In this document: in pieces, positions 13,600-22,150 of the stretch
How positions within the stretch are numbered: position 1 is the first letter of the stretch
How the letters are laid out: each line of letters starts with the position of its first letter
Virus record (IMG/VR): IMGVR_UViG_3300020159_001576
Span: 1 to 22,392 of that record
Length of the DNA: 22,392 bases
Reading direction: 5' to 3' (one strand)
Source: a virus
Notes under the pieces: generated by a model
What the model saw: the letters and a program-made list of their open reading frames with translations, nothing else
The model's database searches: none
Told to the model about the DNA's origin: nothing
Made by a program: the position numbers and the translations under genes

Positions 13600-15471
13600 A
13601 TGACAACAGCATTATCAAATAAAACAAAAAAGTTTAGACAAGATCTAGAAAAACTTTCAAGAGAAGATTTAATTGAAATTATTAAAGCTCAAGACATTGA
13701 AACATATAAACAAATAAATAGAATTGAATGGGTTTTTTCAAATAAATTAAGTCATCTAAACTGGGCAGATGGAACTCCCGTAGAAGAAAGAGTTCTAACA
13801 AACAAAGAGCTAGCACTTCTTATTGATGAGCCTTTTGAGCTTGATTTTGAATTATTAGACATGGGAATATCTGCAGAACAACAGAGGCAAATTCATGTAG
13901 CTAAAGATCCTTGTGTTTGGGCTAGACAGTTTCTTCAAGCAGAAACAAGAGTGTATCAAACTCTTATTTTGAGAGATCCATCATTAAGAAAAGTTTTAAG
14001 AGCTGGTCGTCGTCTTGGCAAAACTTTTAGTATGGCAATTTATCTCATTCACTACAGCTACACACACAAAGACGGACGCTGTCTTGTTATTGCTCCAATG
14101 AAATCTCACGTTGAATTAATCTATCAAGAAATTTTGAGATTAGCTTCAAAAAATGAAATAGTAATGAATTCAATAACAAGAAAAGTTACAAGCCCTCAAT
14201 TTATGATTCAGTTTACAAATGGATCTACAATTAGATTCTTTACCTCAGGTATGAGATCTGGTGGAAAATCAGACGTTGCTCGTGGTCAGGAAGCACATGT
14301 TATTGTTCTGGACGAAATGGACTACATGCACGCTGACGACCTTGACGCACTCTACGCAATGCTTCAGAAGACTGCAGAAGATCAACCAGACAAAGTTTTA
14401 ATTGGAGCTTCTACTCCAACTGGTAGAAGAGAACGTTTTTGGGAATGGTGCAGAAGTAGTAGATTCAAAGAGTTTTGGTTTCCTTCATATTGCAACCCTT
14501 ATTTCTCTAAAGATCAAGAAGATGAATTTAGGGAACAGTATTCAGAAATTGGTTATCGACATGAAATTGAAGCGGACTGGGGCGAAGACGCAGAAGGTGT
14601 TTATCCAAGAAGATATGTCGATAAAGCTTTCTTGAGTCCAAGCTGGGATTATCATCCAGAAATAACTTCAGCTAGAAGTTTTCATGTTATTGGTGTTGAC
14701 TGGGACAAATATGGAGCAGGCACAAACATAGTTGTATTAGAAGCGTGTTCAGACACATATGAAGAAGAAAGATTTAGAAACAAAGTAAAAGTTGCTTATA
14801 GAGAAGAGATTGAAAGATCTGAATACACATTAACAAAAGCAGTTTCTAGAATAGTTGAATTAAATAATATTTTTCAACCAAAACACATTTATGTTGACCG
14901 AGGTTTTGGTGAGGTTCAAGTAGAACTTCTTCACAAATATGGAGTAGAAAATCCAGCTTCAGGTCTTAAACAAAAAGTTAAAGGTGTAAGCTTTGGTGAA
15001 ACAATTGAACTAAGAGATCCGTACACAAAGCTTCCAGTTAAAAAAGAAATTAAACCATACATGGTTGACAACCTAAGACAGTATCTTGAAAAGGAAGTTT
15101 TTGTTGCTCCAGAAAAAGACGACGAGTTGTACATGCAATTAATATCATATGTCGTTATGAGAACTACTCAAACAGGTAGACCAGTTTTTGAAGCTGGAGG
15201 ATCAGCTCAAGACCACGCACACGACGCATTAATTCTTGCCCTTCTTTCTATAACAGAAAATTATAATGATTTACATAAAGCAAGATATACTACAAAAACA
15301 AATACTTTTTCAAACACCTTCTTTATGCCAGGATCTGGAGATAAAGACGATGACGATAATAAAGATGTAAACAAAGTTGCAAATAGAACAGAAACACTTT
15401 CAACTAAAGCAACTTTTAAAAAAGGTTTTAGCAGAAGAGCTAGCGCACCAATAAAGAGACAGGTTTTTTAA
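13600..15471 (+). CDS. terL: Terminase large subunit (packaging ATPase/nuclease)
   Basis: Motor that pumps DNA into the prohead and cuts the concatemer. The 623-aa protein has an N-terminal helical extension (about 1-100), then Walker A RAGRRLGKT (134-142), Walker B VIVLDE (234-239) and coupling motif GAST (269-272). The C-terminal RNase H-fold nuclease has acidic residues at D367 (GVDWDKYG), D433 (YVDRGFG) and D538/D542 (DHAHD). The last 60 residues are Asp/Lys-rich and may be disordered. All key residues are present, so the enzyme should be active. It starts three bases after the previous stop. The portal lies about 5 kb downstream rather than next to it. Confidence 0.96.
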   Translation: MTTALSNKTKKFRQDLEKLSREDLIEIIKAQDIETYKQINRIEWVFSNKLSHLNWADGTPVEERVLTNKELALLIDEPFELDFELLDMGISAEQQRQIHVAKDPCVWARQFLQAETRVYQTLILRDPSLRKVLRAGRRLGKTFSMAIYLIHYSYTHKDGRCLVIAPMKSHVELIYQEILRLASKNEIVMNSITRKVTSPQFMIQFTNGSTIRFFTSGMRSGGKSDVARGQEAHVIVLDEMDYMHADDLDALYAMLQKTAEDQPDKVLIGASTPTGRRERFWEWCRSSRFKEFWFPSYCNPYFSKDQEDEFREQYSEIGYRHEIEADWGEDAEGVYPRRYVDKAFLSPSWDYHPEITSARSFHVIGVDWDKYGAGTNIVVLEACSDTYEEERFRNKVKVAYREEIERSEYTLTKAVSRIVELNNIFQPKHIYVDRGFGEVQVELLHKYGVENPASGLKQKVKGVSFGETIELRDPYTKLPVKKEIKPYMVDNLRQYLEKEVFVAPEKDDELYMQLISYVVMRTTQTGRPVFEAGGSAQDHAHDALILALLSITENYNDLHKARYTTKTNTFSNTFFMPGSGDKDDDDNKDVNKVANRTETLSTKATFKKGFSRRASAPIKRQVF

Positions 15472-15474
15472 ATT

Positions 15475-17067
15475 ATGGCTAACTACGGTTTAGGTAATTC
15501 AAACGCAGTTGAGGATGTTTTTGCTGACCCATATTCTGATGTTTCAAGCTTGAATTCATTGGAAAAAAGAGCTGAAGAATTTAGATCAGTTGCCGGATCT
15601 GGAATAACATACAATAATGCAGTCTCGCACGCGCCCGTGCAGGAGATCAGGTCTTATGTTTTTGAAGCAGAAAATATGACCAATCAACTCTTAGAAGAAA
15701 TTGAAGACAATTTACATTTAGTAAATATCAATCCTTACTTGAGTCCAGAATTAGACGTCGCCCATTTAGCTGTATGGAAAGACGCAGAAAAACATTCTCG
15801 CAAAGAAGAGCCAGGCATAGTAAACGCAACCGTGATTACGCCAAAGCCACAGTTCATCTGTTATGAAGAATATTTGTTTGCTCTTAGGCATCAGTGTAGA
15901 TCCTGTAGAGAATTAGTAAAGCAATATGAATTAGCTTTGTCTCATTCAAGTTTTGGATATTTATTAGCATTAAAAAAAATGTTAAATTATCTTAGTTCAG
16001 AAATATCAATAATTAAAAACATTTGTATATATTATTTAGGAGAAGTTTATAAAGATGAAACCGAAGGCGAAATTGCAAAACATCTCTCAGATTGGGCAAA
16101 GACAATCACGCACTATACGAAACAATTTGCCAAGGAGATCACAGCAACACCAATCCCACTCCCAGAATCCGAGTTGGATCAAATCTCTAAAAAACAAGCC
16201 GCACAATTTCAAGCATTTTTTTCGATCAGAATAAATTCAATAAGTGCAGAAATAAACTCTTTACTAAACTTAATCAAAAGAGATTCTGTAGATACTTCAG
16301 AAGTTTTTTATAATAACTTTCTTTTGCCAGCCTTGACTTTTAAATCAAAATTAGTAGAACCAATAATGTTGGACATTACAACAACCTCTTTAGGAAGATT
16401 GGCCCCAACACTTACTGGAGAAATGGTAATTGCAAGCAATGCCATTGTTGGAAATTTAGGTTCTGTTACAGCAGATTTAGTTGAAAGAAGAATGACAGCA
16501 AGTAAAAGACTTTCTGTTGTTTCGGAAGCCATACGATTAAAGAGAAGATATGTTGGCTACATGATTCAATTAGAGAAGTTTGGAAAACAAAGACAAATAA
16601 CTTTAGCAAATCCAAGTCAAGAAGAAGTAGAAAAGTATTCAAATATTTTTGAATCAATTATTGTTGATGTGTCAAAACGAGAGGATCTTAGATCTTCTCA
16701 CAATGATTTGGACGATATTGATGGAGACGCCCATCCTCAATATTTAAGAATAGATGGTGGAACCATTTATGGAAAAATTGACTTTGCAGAAGGCGCAACA
16801 ATAGGTGGAATGGACCTAGCTAACCATACACACAATCTAGAAGATGGAAGCTTTCCCATAAGCGCAAGTTCCATAGACTACGCAAGTGCCAGACAAGACT
16901 ATTATGAAAACTTGTATAATAAACCATATTCTAATTTAAATATAGTTGGATTTGAACCTGTACAAAAAATAGGTGGTGGTCATGAGTATAATGTTTCTTT
17001 TGAAATTGAAATTGAAGATGAACAATTAAATAGTTATGATTTTGAAATATTGTATAAAGAGATTTAA
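15475..17067 (+). CDS. Structural protein with fibre-type HPQYL motif, 530 aa
   Basis: Residues 1-400 are mostly helical, including a C-x2-C pair (141-144, HQCRSCREL). They are followed by a segment with HPQYL (420-424), GKIDFAEGATIGG and HTHNL (451-455). That HPQYL...HTH pattern is common in phage tail fibre and baseplate proteins, where histidine clusters can bind metal along a trimer axis. The last 50 residues are a beta-rich end. Its place between TerL and two receptor-type genes suggests a neck, collar or fibre-connecting protein. A patch near 16095-16200 uses C-ending codons unlike the rest of the gene. Confidence 0.7.
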   Translation: MANYGLGNSNAVEDVFADPYSDVSSLNSLEKRAEEFRSVAGSGITYNNAVSHAPVQEIRSYVFEAENMTNQLLEEIEDNLHLVNINPYLSPELDVAHLAVWKDAEKHSRKEEPGIVNATVITPKPQFICYEEYLFALRHQCRSCRELVKQYELALSHSSFGYLLALKKMLNYLSSEISIIKNICIYYLGEVYKDETEGEIAKHLSDWAKTITHYTKQFAKEITATPIPLPESELDQISKKQAAQFQAFFSIRINSISAEINSLLNLIKRDSVDTSEVFYNNFLLPALTFKSKLVEPIMLDITTTSLGRLAPTLTGEMVIASNAIVGNLGSVTADLVERRMTASKRLSVVSEAIRLKRRYVGYMIQLEKFGKQRQITLANPSQEEVEKYSNIFESIIVDVSKREDLRSSHNDLDDIDGDAHPQYLRIDGGTIYGKIDFAEGATIGGMDLANHTHNLEDGSFPISASSIDYASARQDYYENLYNKPYSNLNIVGFEPVQKIGGGHEYNVSFEIEIEDEQLNSYDFEILYKEI

Positions 17068-17069
17068 TT

Positions 17070-18035
17070 ATGGTTTGGTTTAATTATTACACAACATCAG
17101 CATTAACTACTTCAGTCAAACCTCCGGTTAGGAGATTGATTAGTTTTCCAATTATTAATGACAATATTAAAACTGGAGATTGGATAAATATTTCTCTTGA
17201 AGATTATAATATTGGACAAGTTTACTCCTATTCTGGTGGAGCTGTTGTACAATCTTTTGATCAAGATTCTTTTGTTGTAGTTTATGAAACATTAACAGGT
17301 CAAACTCCAACATATAGTTATTTAGATGAAAATGATCACTTATACTTTAAGACAGTTGCTGATGTAAACCTTGGTCAACAACCAGTAGGTGCGTACTATT
17401 TATATTATCATTCAGATAACGTTCAATATTTATCTTTGACTGGCTCAAATTATATTGCCACTAGTCCTAGCAACGGTGCAAACTTTATGGGATCAATAAC
17501 TGTAGCGGGTGTAAGTTATGTTGACTATTATTCTCATGTGGTTAATAAACCTTCGGTAAATACTCGTATAGCACAAATTGGATATTTAGGCAATTCATCA
17601 TCTTGGATTAATGGAGCAACTTCGGTCTCAGGATCTAAAATTCTTGGTTCTTTTGACGGTCCCAAATTAAGAATTTATGCAGATAAAGGTCCAGATAAAG
17701 GTAAAGTATCCATTAAGATAATTAAGACCTCAGCGTCTGGCACTGGACAATCTGTAGTTTATACTCAGTCTTCAGTTGATATGTTTAGTCAATCAGCAAA
17801 TCAAGACGTAGAGATATTCTCTTTTGATACCAAAAATATTTCGGAAATACAAATAGAAGATAGATATTCAACATATTCTTTTGAAATAGAATTGTTAACA
17901 GAAAAGAATATTTCATCTTCAGGAACTGGATTTAATATGACCAAGTACGCATTTGGAAAAAATTATAATTTATCATTAGGAAATGAAGAGATAGAATCTT
18001 CAATAGTATTTACTAGCACAGGAGTCATTAGATAA
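17070..18035 (+). CDS. Beta-rich structural protein, probably fibre or tail, 321 aa
   Basis: Tyr/Ser/Thr/Asn-rich beta-strand protein with no recognised domain. It starts two bases after the previous stop. It contains a short SGSKILGSFDGPKLRIYADKG segment of alternating strands, resembling carbohydrate-binding or fibre beta-sandwich modules, but I do not assign one. Its TAA overlaps the ATG of the following fibre gene (TAATG), so the two are translationally coupled and likely part of the same host-recognition structure. Confidence 0.65.
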   Translation: MVWFNYYTTSALTTSVKPPVRRLISFPIINDNIKTGDWINISLEDYNIGQVYSYSGGAVVQSFDQDSFVVVYETLTGQTPTYSYLDENDHLYFKTVADVNLGQQPVGAYYLYYHSDNVQYLSLTGSNYIATSPSNGANFMGSITVAGVSYVDYYSHVVNKPSVNTRIAQIGYLGNSSSWINGATSVSGSKILGSFDGPKLRIYADKGPDKGKVSIKIIKTSASGTGQSVVYTQSSVDMFSQSANQDVEIFSFDTKNISEIQIEDRYSTYSFEIELLTEKNISSSGTGFNMTKYAFGKNYNLSLGNEEIESSIVFTSTGVIR

Positions 18036-18227
18036 TGGCAATAATTAAAAAAACTATTACACGGACTTAAGCCAGACGCAAACTATATTTTTACGCTTAA
18101 ACCAAAAAACGTAGAACTATCTGCAATCGATGAGTCTCCAGAAGCAATTAGAGTAAAAACTCCAACTGTTTCTTCAGTCCCATCAGCAATAATAGGTTTT
18201 GGAATTAGTGCAAGCTTTGAAAGCGTT
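18035..18227 (+). CDS. Start and frame-disrupted N-terminus of the tail fibre gene
   Basis: An ATG overlapping the previous stop gives only MAIIKKTITRT before a TAA (18068-18070). From 18045 the +1 frame is open into the next entry and encodes LLHGLKPDANYIFTLKPKN followed by AIRVKTPT, the second half of a fibronectin type III domain. An A7 run (18047-18053) lies at the junction; with six A the protein reads MAIIKKLLHGLKP in one frame. The new frame has no ATG, GTG or TTG before 18228. This is either a homopolymer indel or slippage on A7. Confidence 0.7.
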
Positions 18228-20030
18228 ATGTTTTACTTTGATCCAGTTAATGATATTGACCTGGACTCATACGAATATAAATTATACGATATTCCTAACC
18301 CTACAGAATCAACCACACCAATAGCAAGTGGCAGAAATAAAGCCAATGTATTCACAATCTCAGTAACTAACTCCAGTGATGGTGTGACCAAAACATATTA
18401 CGGAAAAGTTGCAGTAGTCAATAGCGCTGGAACAGTTGGCACATATACTAGTCTTGTTTCTTCAGGCGCAACGCCGTTAATTGGGAATCAATATATCAAC
18501 AGTTTAACTGCTGCAAAAATTACTGCAGGGACAATAGGTGCCCATCAAATAACGTTAGGTGGAACAACCTCTATTATCAAATCATCTACATATGATTTTA
18601 CAAATGAATCAACTACATCTGGTTGGTACATAAGGGGAGATGGACATTTTAGTCTAGGTGGACCAAATGGAATAACTTATGACAATGAAACTATTGTTAT
18701 TGGAGAAGACGTTCAAGTTGAAGCTAATTTTGCAGCAGATAGCATCTCCGTGCCTTCAGGTGGTATTACAAAACTAAACATCAATAGCGGAATAGGGGGT
18801 GGCGTAGGGGGTATGACACTTGGAGATCCAACTTACAATTACTGGTACGCTAATGGAAATTTTAGTGTAGGTGGATTAGTTTCAGGTTCTCCACAATATG
18901 TTAAGTGGGATGGATCCACCTTATCAGTTGTGGGTCAGATCACATCTACTTCTGGAACTATAGGTGGATGGAAAATAGGTTCATCTGCAATTACATCTGC
19001 AAACGACCTTGTAACTATGAATAGCGATGGAAATTTTTCTATTGGTACATCGTCAACCAATAAAGCTACAATTACTTCTGACGGAGACTTTACGGTAATT
19101 GGAAATGGCGGTGGAAGTTATGGGGTCGGTACTGCAACTTTCTTCGGTCCTTGGTATCAAGTGAAAAAGGGTTCAGACCCTAACGCAAATGCCCCATCTG
19201 CACAAATGACTTATAAAGATTTTACTTTTTTTACAAATACAACTGGTGGCTATAAGATATTTATAGGCGGAGGAAATGACGGAAATAATGCATTCATTGA
19301 TGTAGGCGCAACTGGAGTTACGGATAATAATTCAATATCATGCAGTGGTTGGTTTCGCTCAACAGGCGTTACAGGTTGGTATAATCAAACTTATGGTGGC
19401 GGAATCTATATGGCAGACACGACTTGGATCCGTACATATGGTAGCAAGAATCTTTACGTTGATGCAAAAATAAGAGTTGATGGAGGCGGAAATATTCAAA
19501 CTGATGGTCTTGACCAAGGTGGTATATATATACAACAAGGCATTGGAATAGATTCAAATCAAGTTGAAGCAACCGGTGCTCTTTTTCTTAATGCATTAGG
19601 AGCAGGAGGAGTCAGAGTAAACGGACTAGGAACATCTGGATATGGTTTAACTGTTAATGGAAACGCTGCAAAATCATCAGGAGGAACAGCTTGGGCTACG
19701 TTTTCCGATTTAAATCTAAAAAAAGATATTACAGAATACGAAAAAGGGTTAAGCCAAATATTACAACTAAGGCCAGTTTATTTTAAATACAATGGAAAAG
19801 CTGGAACTGTTTTAGATGAAGATAACGTTGGATTAATAGCTCAGGAAGTTCAAGTTGTTTTTCCAAAAGCAGTAGAAGAATTCCAATACTGTGCAGAAAC
19901 AAAACCCACAGAAGATACTGCTGTGGAAAAGTATTTATCTTTTTCATTCAACGAAGTCCAATACGCTTTAATTAATGCCGTAAAAGAACTATCTTTAAAA
20001 GTTGATGAATTAGAATCTCGTCTGGTATAA
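18228..20030 (+). CDS. Tail fibre / tip protein with FN3-like and peptidase S74-type chaperone domains
   Basis: Reads as the bulk of a roughly 664-aa fibre once the A7 frame change is bridged. In this 600-aa part, residues 1 to about 90 form a fibronectin-III-like domain. A long beta-repeat shaft follows, with recurring GHFSLGG, GNFSVGG, GNFSIGT and GDFTVIG motifs (trimeric fibre repeats). The C-terminal 110 residues form an intramolecular chaperone (TFSDLNLKKDI ... NVGLIAQEVQVVFPKAV). The S493/K498 pair fits the autocleaving Ser-Lys dyad of the S74 family, so the chaperone should release itself after trimerisation. The last 20 residues are coiled coil (VKELSLKVDELESRLV). The likely role is host-surface recognition. 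Confidence 0.88.
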   Translation: MFYFDPVNDIDLDSYEYKLYDIPNPTESTTPIASGRNKANVFTISVTNSSDGVTKTYYGKVAVVNSAGTVGTYTSLVSSGATPLIGNQYINSLTAAKITAGTIGAHQITLGGTTSIIKSSTYDFTNESTTSGWYIRGDGHFSLGGPNGITYDNETIVIGEDVQVEANFAADSISVPSGGITKLNINSGIGGGVGGMTLGDPTYNYWYANGNFSVGGLVSGSPQYVKWDGSTLSVVGQITSTSGTIGGWKIGSSAITSANDLVTMNSDGNFSIGTSSTNKATITSDGDFTVIGNGGGSYGVGTATFFGPWYQVKKGSDPNANAPSAQMTYKDFTFFTNTTGGYKIFIGGGNDGNNAFIDVGATGVTDNNSISCSGWFRSTGVTGWYNQTYGGGIYMADTTWIRTYGSKNLYVDAKIRVDGGGNIQTDGLDQGGIYIQQGIGIDSNQVEATGALFLNALGAGGVRVNGLGTSGYGLTVNGNAAKSSGGTAWATFSDLNLKKDITEYEKGLSQILQLRPVYFKYNGKAGTVLDEDNVGLIAQEVQVVFPKAVEEFQYCAETKPTEDTAVEKYLSFSFNEVQYALINAVKELSLKVDELESRLV

Positions 20031-20031
20031 T
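20002..20031 (+). promoter_or_regulatory. Candidate internal promoter
   Basis: TTGATG (20002-20007), 18 bases, then TATAAT (20026-20031), inside the end of the fibre gene. A start about seven bases downstream would fall on or next to the ATG at 20039 and give a leaderless or near-leaderless transcript. This is sequence-only evidence within a coding region, so it may be chance. Confidence 0.3.
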
Positions 20032-20038
20032 CTAATCC

Positions 20039-20224
20039 ATGAATGATCAAAACATAGATATTAATCTTATAGTTCAGTCCTTTCAAGAGAGAATATCTCA
20101 ATTGACCACAGAAGTGGTGGTTAAGGACGCAACTATTAAACAGTTAACTTTACAGTTAAATCAAACGCAACCACAAAATGATGGCTTTGAAACGCCCATC
20201 GAATCAACAAAAAAGGAAAAGTAA
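20039..20224 (+). CDS. Small coiled-coil protein, 61 aa
   Basis: N-terminal two thirds form a probable coiled coil (LIVQSFQERISQLTTEVVVK, then a Leu-rich run), followed by a polar tail (QTQPQNDGFETPIESTKKEK). There is no evident Shine-Dalgarno before the ATG, although a TATAAT lies eight bases upstream. Genes directly after S74-type fibres often encode small accessory or chaperone-like proteins; whether that holds here is unknown. Its stop overlaps the next start (TAATG). Confidence 0.6.
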   Translation: MNDQNIDINLIVQSFQERISQLTTEVVVKDATIKQLTLQLNQTQPQNDGFETPIESTKKEK

Positions 20225-20409
20225 TGTCAGAAGAAACAGTAGAAGCAACCACAACTGAAGTAGAAGAAAAAGAGTTTAGTATTACTATTAAAATTACAAA
20301 TTCTAACTTAGCTTATAAGAGTGACTTCTCAGAGCCAGAGACTGTTTTTTGGCTTGAGGCAATTAAAGATATTATTATCAAGAAGACCTTCCAAGACATT
20401 CAGGGCTAA
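20224..20409 (+). CDS. Small acidic protein, 61 aa
   Basis: Acidic N-terminus (SEETVEATTTEVEEKEF), then a beta-strand pair (SITIKITNSNLAYKS) and a helix ending KKTFQDIQG. AAGGA lies nine bases upstream and the start overlaps the previous stop. No family is recognised. It precedes the portal gene and may be a small assembly factor. Confidence 0.6.
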   Translation: MSEETVEATTTEVEEKEFSITIKITNSNLAYKSDFSEPETVFWLEAIKDIIIKKTFQDIQG

Positions 20410-20479
20410 AGCTGAATTAAATACCCCATTTACTGTACTATACAGTAATATAATTCTATAAATTGGAGTGTAGTCAACT
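20410..20479 (+). promoter_or_regulatory. Portal leader with dyad and TATAAT
   Basis: This 70-base gap is one of the few in the late operon. It holds a perfect inverted repeat TTACTGT-ACTAT-ACAGTAA (20430-20448), a TATAAT directly after it (20449-20454) and a GGAG site 12 bases before the portal ATG. The dyad abutting a -10-like hexamer suggests an operator or regulated promoter for the head genes. Confidence 0.4.
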
Positions 20480-22150
20480 ATGCCATTGCGTGAGTATTTG
20501 CCCTTTAGAAGGGTAGACATAAGTGAGTTTGACTTTCAGTCGGCACAAATGTCACCAGATAAAATAGGTTCTTTGGGCAAAACCATGAAGGTAGCTGCCC
20601 TAGCTTTGGGTTATCGTGGCGTAAACTATTACTACACGGGAAGAACAAACTTTGAGCCTTCTCCATATAATTTTGATAGAATTATTCAAGCAGTAGACAC
20701 AGACTCCTATGTCAAGCAAGCTGTTTCTAAATACAGAGATTTGTTTTGGAAAGAAGGCTGGCAAATAGTCGGAGAAAATCCTGAAGCAGTAGCATATCTT
20801 TATCAAAGAATAGACTATATGGAAATGGCTATGAGAAGACCATTTCTTGATTTTCTTATTGATTTGTCAGATCAACTTTTTAAATTTGCTAACGTATTCT
20901 TTGTCAAAGCAAGAGCTGATTTAACTGAGTATTTTCCAACTCGTTTAAATTCAGTAAATGGAACAGATCCGATTGTTGGATACTACCTTATTCCAACAGA
21001 ACAAACAAGAATATTAAGAGATAAGCACAACAGACCAAAGTCTTATCTTCAGAGAACCAATCCACTTACCTATGCCCCAACAGACAGAGACCCTGCTTGG
21101 CCAGCAGAAAAAGTTGTTCACTTGTATTTTGATAAAAAACCAGGAAGAGCTTTTGGTACACCGTTTTTGTCAAACGTTCTTGATGATGTTGTTGCTCTTC
21201 GTCAAATGGAAGAAGATATTCAGAACTTGGTTCATAGAGAATTGTTTCCATTGTATAAATATAGAATTGGAACGGCAGATCAACCAGCAGAACCAGAAGA
21301 GATTGACCAAGCAGCTGCTGAGATAGAAAACCTTAGAGCTGAAGGTGGATTGATTCTTCCGTTTAGACACGATGTAGAAGTTATTGGATCAAATGGTTCA
21401 GCATTAGACGCATCAGCTTATTTGGATCACTTTAAAGAAAGAGTTGCAATTGGTTTGGGTGTAGCTCCTCACCATTTAGGCATGAGCCTTAATGGAGGAA
21501 ATAGATCTGTAACCGAAAGACTTGATACTGCTCTATACGATAAGATCAAGCATTATCAAAAGCAATTTGCAGAGATGATTAGAGTTAATATATTTAACGA
21601 ACTTTTGTTTGAAGGTGGATTTGATCCACTTGTTAACCCACTTGATTCCTCAATGTCTGACAGATGCTACTTTAAGTTTAATGAGATTGACGTAGACACT
21701 CAAGTTAAAAAAGAAACCCATATTATTCAGAAGTTTGTTAACTCTTTGATTACCCTTGAAGAAGCTAGAATTAAACTTGGCGAAGATCCAGATGTAGAAA
21801 AAGAAGAACTGTTTATGTCTGTTCAGGGTCAAGTTCAAATAGATATCGGCGATGCCCAAGCTAAAACTCAAGCTAGAATTCAAAAACAACAAGACGCACA
21901 AAAAGACGTTATGAAAGATGGAGACAAACAAGCATCAGCTCCAGCGGGTCAAAGAAATCTTCCATCAAACAGAAGAGGACCAGGAAATACAATAAGACCT
22001 CAGAATCAACAAAAAAGAAACACATCTCCAAATATAAAAAGAGCAGATCCAACTTGGTTATCTGTAGTTGAAAATTTGTTGGAAGAGCAGTATAATGTTG
22101 TGATAGTAGAAGAGGCCGACAAAAAAGTCGACGAAACAAACGAGGAATAA
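20480..22150 (+). CDS. Portal protein
   Basis: Dodecameric ring at the head vertex through which DNA enters and leaves, and docking site for TerL. The 556-aa protein shows the SPP1/HK97-like portal layout. An alpha/beta wing (about 70-210) is followed by the core segment VVHLYFDKKPGRAFGTPFLS and VALRQMEEDI (212-246). Then come the IGLGVAPHHLGM and SVTERLDTALYDKIKHYQ helices (324-360) that form stem and crown. A low-complexity Gln/Asn/Arg-rich C-terminus (about 455-525) follows, ending in an acidic tail. GGAG precedes the ATG. Its stop overlaps the next gene start. It lies far from TerL, separated by fibre-type genes. Confidence 0.9.
   Translation: MPLREYLPFRRVDISEFDFQSAQMSPDKIGSLGKTMKVAALALGYRGVNYYYTGRTNFEPSPYNFDRIIQAVDTDSYVKQAVSKYRDLFWKEGWQIVGENPEAVAYLYQRIDYMEMAMRRPFLDFLIDLSDQLFKFANVFFVKARADLTEYFPTRLNSVNGTDPIVGYYLIPTEQTRILRDKHNRPKSYLQRTNPLTYAPTDRDPAWPAEKVVHLYFDKKPGRAFGTPFLSNVLDDVVALRQMEEDIQNLVHRELFPLYKYRIGTADQPAEPEEIDQAAAEIENLRAEGGLILPFRHDVEVIGSNGSALDASAYLDHFKERVAIGLGVAPHHLGMSLNGGNRSVTERLDTALYDKIKHYQKQFAEMIRVNIFNELLFEGGFDPLVNPLDSSMSDRCYFKFNEIDVDTQVKKETHIIQKFVNSLITLEEARIKLGEDPDVEKEELFMSVQGQVQIDIGDAQAKTQARIQKQQDAQKDVMKDGDKQASAPAGQRNLPSNRRGPGNTIRPQNQQKRNTSPNIKRADPTWLSVVENLLEEQYNVVIVEEADKKVDETNEE

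Noticed and set aside
18228-18251. Independent start of the fibre at ATG 18228
   Set aside because: The in-frame sequence upstream encodes a convincing fibronectin-III half-domain, and only a weak GAAAG precedes the ATG, so the true start is more likely at 18035.
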